Positions 1 through 7,046 of a stretch of 64,000 nucleotides of DNA are shown in pieces. The DNA is from a virus. The translations under genes were made by a program, and so were the position numbers. Location: positions 1 through 64,000 of IMG/VR virus record IMGVR_UViG_3300017917_003339; one strand, 5' to 3'. The notes under the pieces are model-generated. The model did no database searches and was not told the DNA's origin. It saw only the letters and a program-made list of their open reading frames with translations. How positions within the stretch are numbered: the stretch's first letter is position 1; each line of letters begins with the position of its first letter.

Positions 1-800
1 ACCATTTCTCTGGTCAACCCGATTTCATCACCAACTTCTTGAAGTGTCATTGGTTGGTAACCATTAAGACCAAAAAGCATTTCCATGATTTTCTTGTTTC
101 TTGGTTTAAGTGTTGACAAGGCAATATTGATTTCTGACTTGATGTCAGTATCACCCAACAAATGGTCGGTTCTATCTGCGTCCTCATCAAACATTAAATC
201 AGAAACACATGTGGCGTTACCCTCATCTGAATGGATTTCTCTATCCAAAGAATCGATAGTCATTCCGTTAAGGCTATCCAACAAACGGAAATCATCTGAT
301 GACATTTCTCTAGAAAATTCAGAGATAACTTCCTCGATGTCAACTCTGTGACAGTTCTTTTGTTCAACAGCTGAAATGTATTTGTTCAACTTTGACAATT
401 CGTTGATACGATTTGCTGGGATACGTACAGTCTTACCGTAGTTAGATACATATTCCATGATTAATTTTCTCACCCACCAAACAGCGAACGAAATGAATTT
501 ATACCCTTTGGTTGGGTCATATTTCTCCACGGCTTTGATAAGACCGATGTTGCCCTCGTTTACCAAGTCTTCCAATGAAATCTTATCAGTGGCGTATTGC
601 TTAGCCACAGAAATTACGAAACGCAAGTTTTTAACCACCAATTCTTCTGAGGCTTCTTTGTCACCATTTACGGCTCTTTCAGCCAACTCAGCTTCTTGTG
701 CTGGTGTTAACATTTCGATTTCACTAACTTCTCTCATGTATTGAACGAAAGAAGAATTTTCTCTACTGGTAATCTTTTGATTGATTTTTAACGCTTTCAT
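1..800 (-). CDS. sigma-70 family RNA polymerase sigma factor (C-terminus beyond window)
   Basis: My translation from the ATG at 800 runs 266 codons open to the window edge. Region 2 is clear at about residues 52-130: LRFVISVAKQY, LEDLVNEGNIGLIKAVEKYD, YKFISFAVWWVRK, then KTVRIPANRINEL. Region 4 starts near residue 230 (LKPRNKKIMEMLFGLNG, TLQEVGDEIGLTRE) and its helix-turn-helix is cut by the edge. There is no region 1, so it begins like a group 2 or phage factor of the RpoD class. It would redirect host RNA polymerase. A TAnnTTTG element lies 26 nt upstream (827-834), so the host sigma may start its expression. It could read the second promoter motif seen in this window, but that is inference. 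Confidence 0.93.
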   Translation of the reverse strand, partial: MKALKINQKITSRENSSFVQYMREVSEIEMLTPAQEAELAERAVNGDKEASEELVVKNLRFVISVAKQYATDKISLEDLVNEGNIGLIKAVEKYDPTKGYKFISFAVWWVRKLIMEYVSNYGKTVRIPANRINELSKLNKYISAVEQKNCHRVDIEEVISEFSREMSSDDFRLLDSLNGMTIDSLDREIHSDEGNATCVSDLMFDEDADRTDHLLGDTDIKSEINIALSTLKPRNKKIMEMLFGLNGYQPMTLQEVGDEIGLTREM

Positions 801-826
801 ATACTGTAATTTTAATTATTATGGGG

Positions 827-834
827 CAAAGATA
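827..834 (-). promoter_or_regulatory. TAnnTTTG promoter element for the sigma factor
   Basis: The minus strand reads TATCTTTG, matching the Bacteroidota -7 consensus, in the only gap between smpB and the sigma gene, 26 nt before its ATG. Confidence 0.6.
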
Positions 835-845
835 ATACTTTATTT

Positions 846-1304
846 TTATTCTCCAAAACTTTTTTTCAAAGTTTTTTTCATGTCTCGGTCTAAGTCTTTT
901 TCTTTTATAGCTAATGACTTGTCTCTCACGTTTTTACCCTTAGCAAGACCGACAATAATTTTTATAAGACCCTTGTCGTTTAACACAATTTGTAAGGGAA
1001 CTATTGTTAAACCTTTCTCACCAACTTTCTGACCGAGGCGTTCAATTTCAATTTTTTTGGCCAACAGCTTTCTATCTCTGTTAGTGTCGTGGACGTAATT
1101 CTTAACACCACCGTTGTGTGGTGCCACATACATGCCCTTAACAAACAATTCACCCTCAGATATGTAGCAATAAGCCTCACTGATAGATGTTCTAGAATCT
1201 TTTATTGGTCTTATTTCAGAACCCTTTAATTGAATCCCGCATGAGAGTGTGTCAAGTATTTGGTATTCATAATACGCTTTACGATTCGATATTAGTGTTT
1301 TCAT
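846..1304 (-). CDS. smpB: SsrA-binding protein SmpB
   Basis: 152 aa, the usual SmpB length. The protein follows the family from the N-terminus: ISNRKAYYEYQILDTLSCGI, then QLKGSEIRPIKDSRTSISEA and the central KLLAKKIEIERLGQKV with GLTIVPLQI. SmpB carries tmRNA to stalled ribosomes. The C-terminal tail that senses the empty mRNA channel is Lys-rich here (IKEKDLDRDMKKTLKK), as expected. It overlaps the upstream gene by 26 nt, so the two are probably translated from one message. No tmRNA gene was recognised in the window; it may be elsewhere or the host RNA may be used. RNase R, its partner in non-stop mRNA decay, is at 7047-9026. Confidence 0.95.
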   Translation of the reverse strand: MKTLISNRKAYYEYQILDTLSCGIQLKGSEIRPIKDSRTSISEAYCYISEGELFVKGMYVAPHNGGVKNYVHDTNRDRKLLAKKIEIERLGQKVGEKGLTIVPLQIVLNDKGLIKIIVGLAKGKNVRDKSLAIKEKDLDRDMKKTLKKSFGE

Positions 1305-1758
1305 GTTTCTTTATAATTTTGGTTGATATATAGATTAAATCTATCGTTTTTACTTTTACTATAACATCCTTACGCCCATCCCTCTGATACAACTCGTATG
1401 GGTCTTTTACTTTCCCCACTTTTTTACCAGTCATTTTGGTTCTCATAAAGTCTTGTAATTTTAGTTTGTCAACTAAAATCCAATAATCTTCTGTTTCAAA
1501 AGCAAAGTAATCAGCTTCACCATATAACCAAGACAATTTTCCATGAACGTTTTTAATTTCGACCCAATGGAAATTCTCGTTATAAACAGTATCGTAGCGA
1601 TTTTCTTTTTTGATTGCTTTTACATCAATCTTTGTTGTTAGTTTCAAATCCCAATGTTCATACATGTCTTGTTCTTTGGTGGATGGTGTGACATTGGTGA
1701 AAAGGTTTGCAAACTCAGCTTCGCTTAATTTGCCAATAATAAATTCTTTATTGTTCAT
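1279..1758 (-). CDS. putative PD-(D/E)XK nuclease-like protein
   Basis: 159 aa, family not recognised with certainty. An acidic and Lys-bearing core (EHWDLKLTTKIDVKAIKK at about residues 34-51, then FHWVEIKNVHGKLSWLYGEAD at about 63-83) has the spacing of a PD-(D/E)XK fold: Asp in DVK followed by Glu-X-Lys in EIK. No other domain is visible. It overlaps smpB downstream and the phosphoesterase upstream by 11 nt, placing it inside one operon. Nuclease activity is inference from the motif only. Confidence 0.5.
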   Translation of the reverse strand: MNNKEFIIGKLSEAEFANLFTNVTPSTKEQDMYEHWDLKLTTKIDVKAIKKENRYDTVYNENFHWVEIKNVHGKLSWLYGEADYFAFETEDYWILVDKLKLQDFMRTKMTGKKVGKVKDPYELYQRDGRKDVIVKVKTIDLIYISTKIIKKHENTNIES

Positions 1759-2461
1759 TGTTTAAAATAATCTTTCTGGCTAACGGTTCACCATTTTGAA
1801 TCACCAAATATTCATTACTGGTCCCAAGACAATCAATAGCTATGACATTTCCAGCCATATGCATTTGTCGAACAGTAGTGTGACCAACAACGTATGTAAA
1901 CCCCTTGACCATATTTCTGAGCAAAGATGGAATTCTAACCCAGATTGGTGATTGGGTTACATCATCACCGCTTCGGTCAAGATTTTCACCATATTCAAAT
2001 CTGAACGCTTCCATGTTTTTCATAAACTTAACGTTTACAGATTCTTCAATGTTATACAAGTCAATTTCGTTGTTCTCAACCCAAGTTTGTGTTAGTCCAG
2101 CATGTGAAAAAATGTATTCATCAAACACGTGACACACTTGCAAGTGACCAGAAGTCAAAGCTGGTTGCAATACTTCGTTAATATCCATTGCAGCATACTG
2201 TTGATAACCTGAATAGGTTTCACCACATCCTTTAAGATAATGAAAGTCATGGTTGCCGATAAGCAAGAATACTTTGTCTGGGTTGGCTTTTTTAAATTCT
2301 AGAATTTCTTTGAAGTTTTGAATTTGAGTAGATGCGTCGATACCGTCTCTGGTGTCAAAGTAATCACCAATAAAAATAAATTTGTCAAAGTCTTCTTCAA
2401 CCTTGACAATTTGTTTCCATATATCACGACCATGTGTATCGCCTAAAGCAACAATTTTCAT
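1748..2461 (-). CDS. calcineurin-like metallophosphoesterase
   Basis: 237 aa from the ATG at 2461. This start is chosen because the longer reading frame runs into a TATATTTG promoter element at 2480-2487, while this ATG opens directly into MKIVALGDTHG. Metal-binding motifs appear in order: GDTHG, FIGDYFDTRDG, LIGNHDFHYLKG and a late GHTTVRQMH. The family includes protein phosphatases, nucleotidases and cyclic nucleotide or RNA phosphoesterases, and the substrate cannot be told. It is one of four such proteins in the window. Confidence 0.88.
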   Translation of the reverse strand: MKIVALGDTHGRDIWKQIVKVEEDFDKFIFIGDYFDTRDGIDASTQIQNFKEILEFKKANPDKVFLLIGNHDFHYLKGCGETYSGYQQYAAMDINEVLQPALTSGHLQVCHVFDEYIFSHAGLTQTWVENNEIDLYNIEESVNVKFMKNMEAFRFEYGENLDRSGDDVTQSPIWVRIPSLLRNMVKGFTYVVGHTTVRQMHMAGNVIAIDCLGTSNEYLVIQNGEPLARKIILNNEQ

Positions 2462-2479
2462 ATTCAGTACTATTTTTTG

Positions 2480-2487
2480 CAAATATA
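2480..2487 (-). promoter_or_regulatory. TAnnTTTG promoter element with -33 TTG
   Basis: Minus strand TATATTTG, with TTG 20 nt further upstream, the classic Bacteroidota spacing. It sits 18 nt before the phosphoesterase start. Confidence 0.7.
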
Positions 2488-2554
2488 CTAAATAAAATGA
2501 AAAAAATCAATTTTTTTTTAATATTTTTTAAAACAATTAAACTATTGGGGTAAA

Positions 2555-2710
2555 TTAATTGTATGTCCAGTTTGATGAATCATTGTGGTTATCTAATTCG
2601 ATATTATGATGATGACCATGGTGTTTGTCCTTTTTGTTATTTCTAACAATACTCATGATTCTATTTTTGATTTTGTATGTCTTTTGAATTATGTTTACAA
2701 TTTTTTTCAT
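2555..2710 (-). CDS. small histidine-rich protein, unknown
   Basis: 51 aa by my translation from the ATG at 2708-2710, beginning MKKIVNIIQKTYKIKNR. The basic N-terminal half is followed by a His-rich stretch (KHHGHHHN) and an acidic tail. It begins 4 nt after the glycosyltransferase stop, so it is probably co-transcribed. The histidines could bind a metal. No homology is known to me. Confidence 0.55.
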   Translation of the reverse strand: MKKIVNIIQKTYKIKNRIMSIVRNNKKDKHHGHHHNIELDNHNDSSNWTYN

Positions 2711-2714
2711 GTTT

Positions 2715-3743
2715 TTAATTTTTTAATTTTAATAACCATTGTAATTTGGCTTTAATGTTATATAAATTCAAACTAAAACTTTGTAACCATGTGATAAACT
2801 TTCTATATTTGTAAGCGAATTTTAGTTTTTTAACAATACCTTCATGTGAGGTAGGTGACACTTTCATTATCCATGGCATCCAACTTATATCATCAGAAGC
2901 CACTATTGGAACCTTAGCTGTAACAAAATCAGCTGTTACAATATTGAAAGATTCCGAGAAAGATACTTGCATTCCGATATCCATTTTAGAAGCAACTTCT
3001 AAAAATTCAGCGTGTTTGTACCATCTATGTTCAATCAATTCATGTTTAGAATGTTCAAACAACGCTCGAATATTTTTTAACACATTATCCCCAGATTGTT
3101 CAGTTCTAGTTCCATTGATATGGAATCTTAATTTTTTACCAATAAGCTCAGCAAATTCAATAGCCGCCATTGCTTGTTGGTATGTATTTTTCATTGGTCT
3201 AATAGCACCGAAAGAACCAATATCAACGTGGTCATTACTTTTCACATGCTCTTTTGGTGTGAATGGTTTTGCTTTATAAATATTAGGTAAAAAGATAAAC
3301 TTACCTTCTGGGAAACAGTAACTTAACTGTTCCGTTAGTTCAGTTGTGTTAGGAGCTATTTCAATTTTCAAATCATCGATAGAAGCATATTGTTTAATCC
3401 ATCTAGTTGCGATACCTTCATTGGCCAAAAATGGCGCTTTTGAATGTAACCTTACTATCCATCTTCTGTTCTTGTGTCTTTGGATTTGAAATAATTCTTT
3501 GAATTTTGCTGGTGGAACCCATATGGCCTCAATTATAACTACATCTGGATTGAATTTAGTAACAACCTTGTCGATAGCATTTGAGTCAACAACTGGGGTG
3601 ATTTTGGCATCAAAATCATTTTCATTTAGATAATTAACAACAAAACTAGCAGAATTAAATAACCCAGAAGTGACACCATAAGTGTCTTTTACTCTGTCAC
3701 ATGTTATAAATTGTATACGTTTTTTTGGTCTTTTTTCTTCCAT
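2715..3743 (-). CDS. glycosyltransferase (family 1-like, GT-B)
   Basis: 342 aa. An N-terminal Rossmann-like half (RIQFITCDRVKDTYGVTSGL) is followed by a C-terminal sugar-nucleotide half with the strand-loop VDIGSFGAIRPMKN near residue 175 and the region SFSESFNIVTADFVTAKVPI near residue 260, which matches the ESFG-type nucleotide-sugar binding segment of GT4-like enzymes. It likely modifies host surface glycan, virion protein or DNA; the acceptor is unknown. The start follows a second-class motif (3752-3766) by 9 nt. Confidence 0.7.
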   Translation of the reverse strand: MEEKRPKKRIQFITCDRVKDTYGVTSGLFNSASFVVNYLNENDFDAKITPVVDSNAIDKVVTKFNPDVVIIEAIWVPPAKFKELFQIQRHKNRRWIVRLHSKAPFLANEGIATRWIKQYASIDDLKIEIAPNTTELTEQLSYCFPEGKFIFLPNIYKAKPFTPKEHVKSNDHVDIGSFGAIRPMKNTYQQAMAAIEFAELIGKKLRFHINGTRTEQSGDNVLKNIRALFEHSKHELIEHRWYKHAEFLEVASKMDIGMQVSFSESFNIVTADFVTAKVPIVASDDISWMPWIMKVSPTSHEGIVKKLKFAYKYRKFITWLQSFSLNLYNIKAKLQWLLKLKN

Positions 3744-3751
3744 GATTGTTG

Positions 3752-3766
3752 TTTAATAATAAATAT
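3752..3766 (-). promoter_or_regulatory. second-class motif ATATTTATTATTAAA
   Basis: Minus strand ATATTTATTATTAAA ends 9 nt before the glycosyltransferase ATG. The same motif recurs before at least eight other genes in the window. Confidence 0.5.
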
Positions 3767-3821
3767 ATAAACAACGTCTAAACTAGTATTTTTTTTATGT
3801 TAATTTTGTAGAATTTTTTGT

Positions 3822-3915
3822 GGCTAGGGCAGGGCTCGAACCTGCGACCTCTCTTTGCTTTTAACAATGTTATTACGTCTAATAACGAGCGCTCTACCAA
3901 CTGAGCTACCTAGCC
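3822..3915 (-). tRNA. tRNA with 22-nt enlarged anticodon region, anticodon not assignable
   Basis: Acceptor GGCTAGG/CCTAGCC, D arm GCTC-AGTTGGTA-GAGC and T arm GCAGG-TTCGAGC-CCTGC are all perfect. Between D arm and T stem there are 45 nt instead of about 23. The enlarged piece can pair CTC/GAG at its base and holds a GTTATT/AATAAC hairpin. No 7-nt loop with U33 is found, so it is either an intron-bearing tRNA or a decayed one. Confidence 0.7.
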
Positions 3916-4110
3916 GTTTTCTAGTCTATTCCCAGTGTCAACCATGGCAGTAAAGTGTTCTAGACCACTTTTGTCAATTACCTATTGCTAGGGACTTAAC
4001 CGTTGGATTTCTTGCGGCCAATATTAGGGTCTTCACCTAAAAGAGACTCTTGTTCTCGGAAACCACTTGTGCTTCCATCGCCTTTTGCGACTCTTGACCT
4101 AATTGTGATG
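3916..4110 (-). other. long leader between promoter and tRNA
   Basis: 195 nt between the promoter at 4111 and the expanded tRNA. Reading frames are at most 13 codons. It could be a structured RNA or a degraded tRNA region; nothing specific was recognised. Confidence 0.4.
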
Positions 4111-4118
4111 CAAATATA
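4111..4118 (-). promoter_or_regulatory. TAnnTTTG promoter element for the tRNA leader
   Basis: Minus strand TATATTTG, followed downstream only by the noncoding leader and the tRNA at 3822-3915. Confidence 0.6.
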
Positions 4119-4153
4119 CTAACTTTTTAATCTAAAGTCAAATTTTCACCAAA

Positions 4154-4807
4154 TTATTTTTTAATTTCAACCACAATTGGTTTATTTTGAACGTTGTAGT
4201 TGAAGTTTAGCGTTGATGCGTTGACAAACACACCACCATCTGGGAACTCAAATTTACCATAAGCCTCATGTATGTGACCACACACAAACAATTTTAAGTT
4301 TGTCATTTCAGCTGACTTCTCCAACAGATAAGGACAACCAGTAGATACACCTCTTAGAGTCAAATCCAAGATACCTTTCATTGGTCCGTGTGTAATAAGA
4401 ACATCAGTGTCAAGCGGTATCATATCCCAATGTCTGCAAATGTCAGTACCCATTCTGTTGAAAGCCCAATCGTAGAACCATGGTTGAACTGGTGAACCCC
4501 AGAACTTTACGCCATCGATTTCAACACCACTATCATTTAGATAAGTAATGTTTGGGTACTTTTCTTGAAGCATTTCATTAACAACAAAACCAGTTGTCTT
4601 TTCAAACCAGAAATCATGATTCCCAGCGATAAAAATTTTATGTGTGTATGGTAATTCATTGAACCATTCTAAGAAGGCTTCAATTTCTTTAAAGCTACCT
4701 CTTCCTGACACATCACCAGCGTGTACCAACACATCCCCACCTTCTAACCAATCAGGTGGGATGTGCAAGTGTTGATTATGTGTATCGCTTATGCAAGTTA
4801 TTTTCAT
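4154..4807 (-). CDS. calcineurin-like metallophosphoesterase (Icc-type)
   Basis: 217 aa. All core motifs are visible: CISDTHNQH at the N-terminus, LVHAGDVSGRG near residue 28, IFIAGNHDFWFE near residue 58, VLITHGPMKGILD near residue 136 and FVCGHIHEAYG near residue 173. This order matches small metal-dependent phosphoesterases of the Icc type. The start codon overlaps the stop of the upstream glycosyltransferase by one base, indicating translational coupling. Substrate unknown. Confidence 0.9.
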   Translation of the reverse strand: MKITCISDTHNQHLHIPPDWLEGGDVLVHAGDVSGRGSFKEIEAFLEWFNELPYTHKIFIAGNHDFWFEKTTGFVVNEMLQEKYPNITYLNDSGVEIDGVKFWGSPVQPWFYDWAFNRMGTDICRHWDMIPLDTDVLITHGPMKGILDLTLRGVSTGCPYLLEKSAEMTNLKLFVCGHIHEAYGKFEFPDGGVFVNASTLNFNYNVQNKPIVVEIKK

Positions 4808-6024
4808 TACGAAAAGTTTTCATTTATGTCGAATGAACCACCAGAACCTGAACCTGAGAAGTCACCACCCCCAAATCCTTCTTTAAATGATTCATCGTTA
4901 TTATTTAACGCATCACCAACAATGGCGCCTAGTGGGTTTCCACCTACCATAGTCCCAATCATTGCTGAATCTGTAATGTAACCAATCATTGCTGATTCAA
5001 CAAAAGAATCATCGTTGTTTACTCTTACATTTGTTGTTTGAGTTTGACCAGTGTTTTCTCTATGTTTGAAATAACTTTTAACATAGGTATCGTCTTCGGC
5101 CACATACAAACCATTCTCATCTTTCTTGTTAATGGTCTTAGCAATCGGTGTGAACTCAGTAATGCGTTTTAAGTATTGTCTATTTTCAAGAGCACCATGC
5201 CAAATGTGGTACAAGTCACCTTCAACGTATCCCAATTTACCCTTGGTCTTTTTAAAGAATTTTTTAGACCATTTGTTTACAGCGTCAATGTCTTCGGTAA
5301 ACGATTTTGTAATACACTTATGACACAAGTGACCAGCAGCAGCGTGTGCTATGATGTGGTCAGCCCCACCAACAAGCGCTTTGTCATACAAAGGCATTTC
5401 GTCTAATAGACTTCTTTTAGCTCCCCATGCAAAACCAACGTGACCGTGTTTGTCATAGTTATGGTCATCAGAATAGTTTGTGTTTACGTAGTTAGCAGCA
5501 AAGCTTGTCCACATTCTTGGGTGGCGATGGCTTGTTGCTGTTAAATATCTGTAAGAGTCCAAATTAAAATCTGGTTCGAATTGGTCCTTTTCCAAGTGAA
5601 CGCAGTATTCAAACAGTTGAACGATACGATTTTTCTGTAATTGTTCAACGGCATCAACTAACCATCTTTTGTTTGTGAACAACACATCAGCATCAACCCA
5701 CATTACGTATTTAAACGAAGCTGGCAATTTTTTAATCAAACCATTTAACAATGTTTCTTTGTGCCAAAGAGTTGTCTGTGTATGTACAAGACTAAAGTTA
5801 GGGTTTGTATGGTCCAACTCTGGTTCATCATCACCAATAACACATTCAACAATTCTGTGATTCAAATGCTTGATTGATTCATAAAACTTGTTAAAAGCAA
5901 TCAAACGATAAGGATTTTTTTCTGGGTTGAAGTAACAAGCTACAATAACAGCCTCTGGATGGTTTACATATCCGTTATTGGTTACGCTAAGGAAAAGATT
6001 TTTGATTAATTGGAATATTCTCAT
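4807..6024 (-). CDS. GT-A type glycosyltransferase with Gly/Ser-rich tail
   Basis: 405 aa. The N-terminal 250 residues look like a GT-A glycosyltransferase: VIVACYFNPEKNPYRL, a DxD-type metal site in FKYVMWVDADVLF near residue 110, and an acceptor-side GHVGFAWGAKRS. After residue 330 the protein is low complexity, with two NPLGAIVG / SAMIG stretches and a Gly/Ser tail ending SFDINENFS. The AAA ATPase at 13065-14309 ends in a related SFDISE segment. A TAnnTTTG element lies 24 nt upstream and the stop is coupled to the next gene. Confidence 0.72.
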   Translation of the reverse strand: MRIFQLIKNLFLSVTNNGYVNHPEAVIVACYFNPEKNPYRLIAFNKFYESIKHLNHRIVECVIGDDEPELDHTNPNFSLVHTQTTLWHKETLLNGLIKKLPASFKYVMWVDADVLFTNKRWLVDAVEQLQKNRIVQLFEYCVHLEKDQFEPDFNLDSYRYLTATSHRHPRMWTSFAANYVNTNYSDDHNYDKHGHVGFAWGAKRSLLDEMPLYDKALVGGADHIIAHAAAGHLCHKCITKSFTEDIDAVNKWSKKFFKKTKGKLGYVEGDLYHIWHGALENRQYLKRITEFTPIAKTINKKDENGLYVAEDDTYVKSYFKHRENTGQTQTTNVRVNNDDSFVESAMIGYITDSAMIGTMVGGNPLGAIVGDALNNNDESFKEGFGGGDFSGSGSGGSFDINENFS

Positions 6025-6048
6025 TTTGTTTTTATTTTAAATTCTTCG

Positions 6049-6056
6049 CAAAGATA
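6049..6056 (-). promoter_or_regulatory. TAnnTTTG promoter element
   Basis: Minus strand TATCTTTG, 24 nt before the GT-A glycosyltransferase ATG. Confidence 0.6.
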
Positions 6057-6085
6057 CCAAAAGAATTTTAATCTTCCAAACAAAT

Positions 6086-6223
6086 TTATGAATTATTTTT
6101 CTTTTCTTTTTCTTCTTTTAGTTGCATGTATATCGTTTTACTACCCTTAAATCGAGTTGAAGCTCCGAACTCTCTTATGTGAGTCTTAGTTGTCCCACTG
6201 GCGTCTAAGTGTTTGTATTCCAT
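6086..6223 (-). CDS. small basic protein overlapping the upstream gene
   Basis: 45 aa by my translation from the ATG at 6221-6223 (MEYKHLDASGTTKTHIREF), ending in a Lys/Glu-rich tail. It starts inside the last 13 codons of the 270-aa gene in another frame and continues into the only otherwise empty stretch here. The composition looks coding, but support is limited to an open frame filling the gap. Confidence 0.45.
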   Translation of the reverse strand: MEYKHLDASGTTKTHIREFGASTRFKGSKTIYMQLKEEKEKKNNS

Positions 6224-6998
6224 ATTCAAAAGTTGATGGGTTGTTACTCATTAAGCGTTCTGACGCTCTTTCCACAGCGCCATCATACCATACGTCGTAA
6301 CGTTTCATTATGTATTCATAGATACTTGGTGATTGACTACCAAAAATAGATTCAATCTTAGGTCTAGTTAACTCACCATGACCAATCCATGTGACTTTCC
6401 AGTTTCTTGGACCCAATGTTACAACTAGCTGACTGAACAAATCATTTATCTTTTCATCAATCACAGTATCTTTATACCATGTTAACAAATACTCGTTGGC
6501 ATATTCTCGTTGTTGGAACCCTTCAAACTTCAATTCGTTTTCAAAATCTGAAATAGCCTTGTCAAAAGATAATCTATCTGAATCAACCTTTTTTAGGTAT
6601 TGAATATGCTTTTCCAACTTAGGTAACAAAACGGCTTGATTGTAATAGTCTGACAAGTATTCTAAAATAAAAGACTTTTTGTATTTTTCAGAATCACCAA
6701 ATTTTTTCAATAACTCCTCTGAAATCTTAACAAACCCCTTATTCAAATTTTGTTTTTTAACAAAATCATCCAAGTCTTTTACAAGTTTTCCTTTTTGGTC
6801 GGTTATCCACTCACTTACAATGTTGTATGTGCTGTGTTCACCACCACCAAAGTCTCCTAGAATCAGTCTTAATTCAGAATGAAACGCATCAATAGATAAT
6901 GTTTTGTTTTCTACTTTATCATAAATTTTAAATTGGTCCGACAATTGAACAACATAATTTCTATTTACAAAATTCGTAATAATCTTTTTATCAGTCAT
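6186..6998 (-). CDS. unknown 270-aa protein
   Basis: 270 aa, soluble, mostly helical by composition, no known motif recognised. A Gly-rich turn (GDFGGGEHSTYN) lies near residue 50 and the C-terminal half is rich in aromatic residues and Arg (YDVWYDGAVERASERLM). A second-class motif variant lies about 35 nt upstream (7033-7045). No function is proposed. Confidence 0.75.
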   Translation of the reverse strand: MTDKKIITNFVNRNYVVQLSDQFKIYDKVENKTLSIDAFHSELRLILGDFGGGEHSTYNIVSEWITDQKGKLVKDLDDFVKKQNLNKGFVKISEELLKKFGDSEKYKKSFILEYLSDYYNQAVLLPKLEKHIQYLKKVDSDRLSFDKAISDFENELKFEGFQQREYANEYLLTWYKDTVIDEKINDLFSQLVVTLGPRNWKVTWIGHGELTRPKIESIFGSQSPSIYEYIMKRYDVWYDGAVERASERLMSNNPSTFEYGIQTLRRQWDN

Positions 6999-7032
6999 AT
7001 ATCTAATTTTTACCCAATATAGTAATTTTATG

Positions 7033-7045
7033 TGTAAAAATAAAT
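7033..7045 (-). promoter_or_regulatory. second-class motif variant
   Basis: Minus strand ATATTTATTTTTA, a weak match, 34 nt before the 270-aa gene. Confidence 0.3.
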
Positions 7046-7046
7046 A

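Noticed and set aside
3822-3915. Group I intron in the expanded tRNAs
   Set aside because: Insertions of 10-90 nt are far too short for a group I core.
3916-4110. tmRNA gene near smpB
   Set aside because: No tRNA-Ala-like ends and no tag reading frame of the usual type were found.
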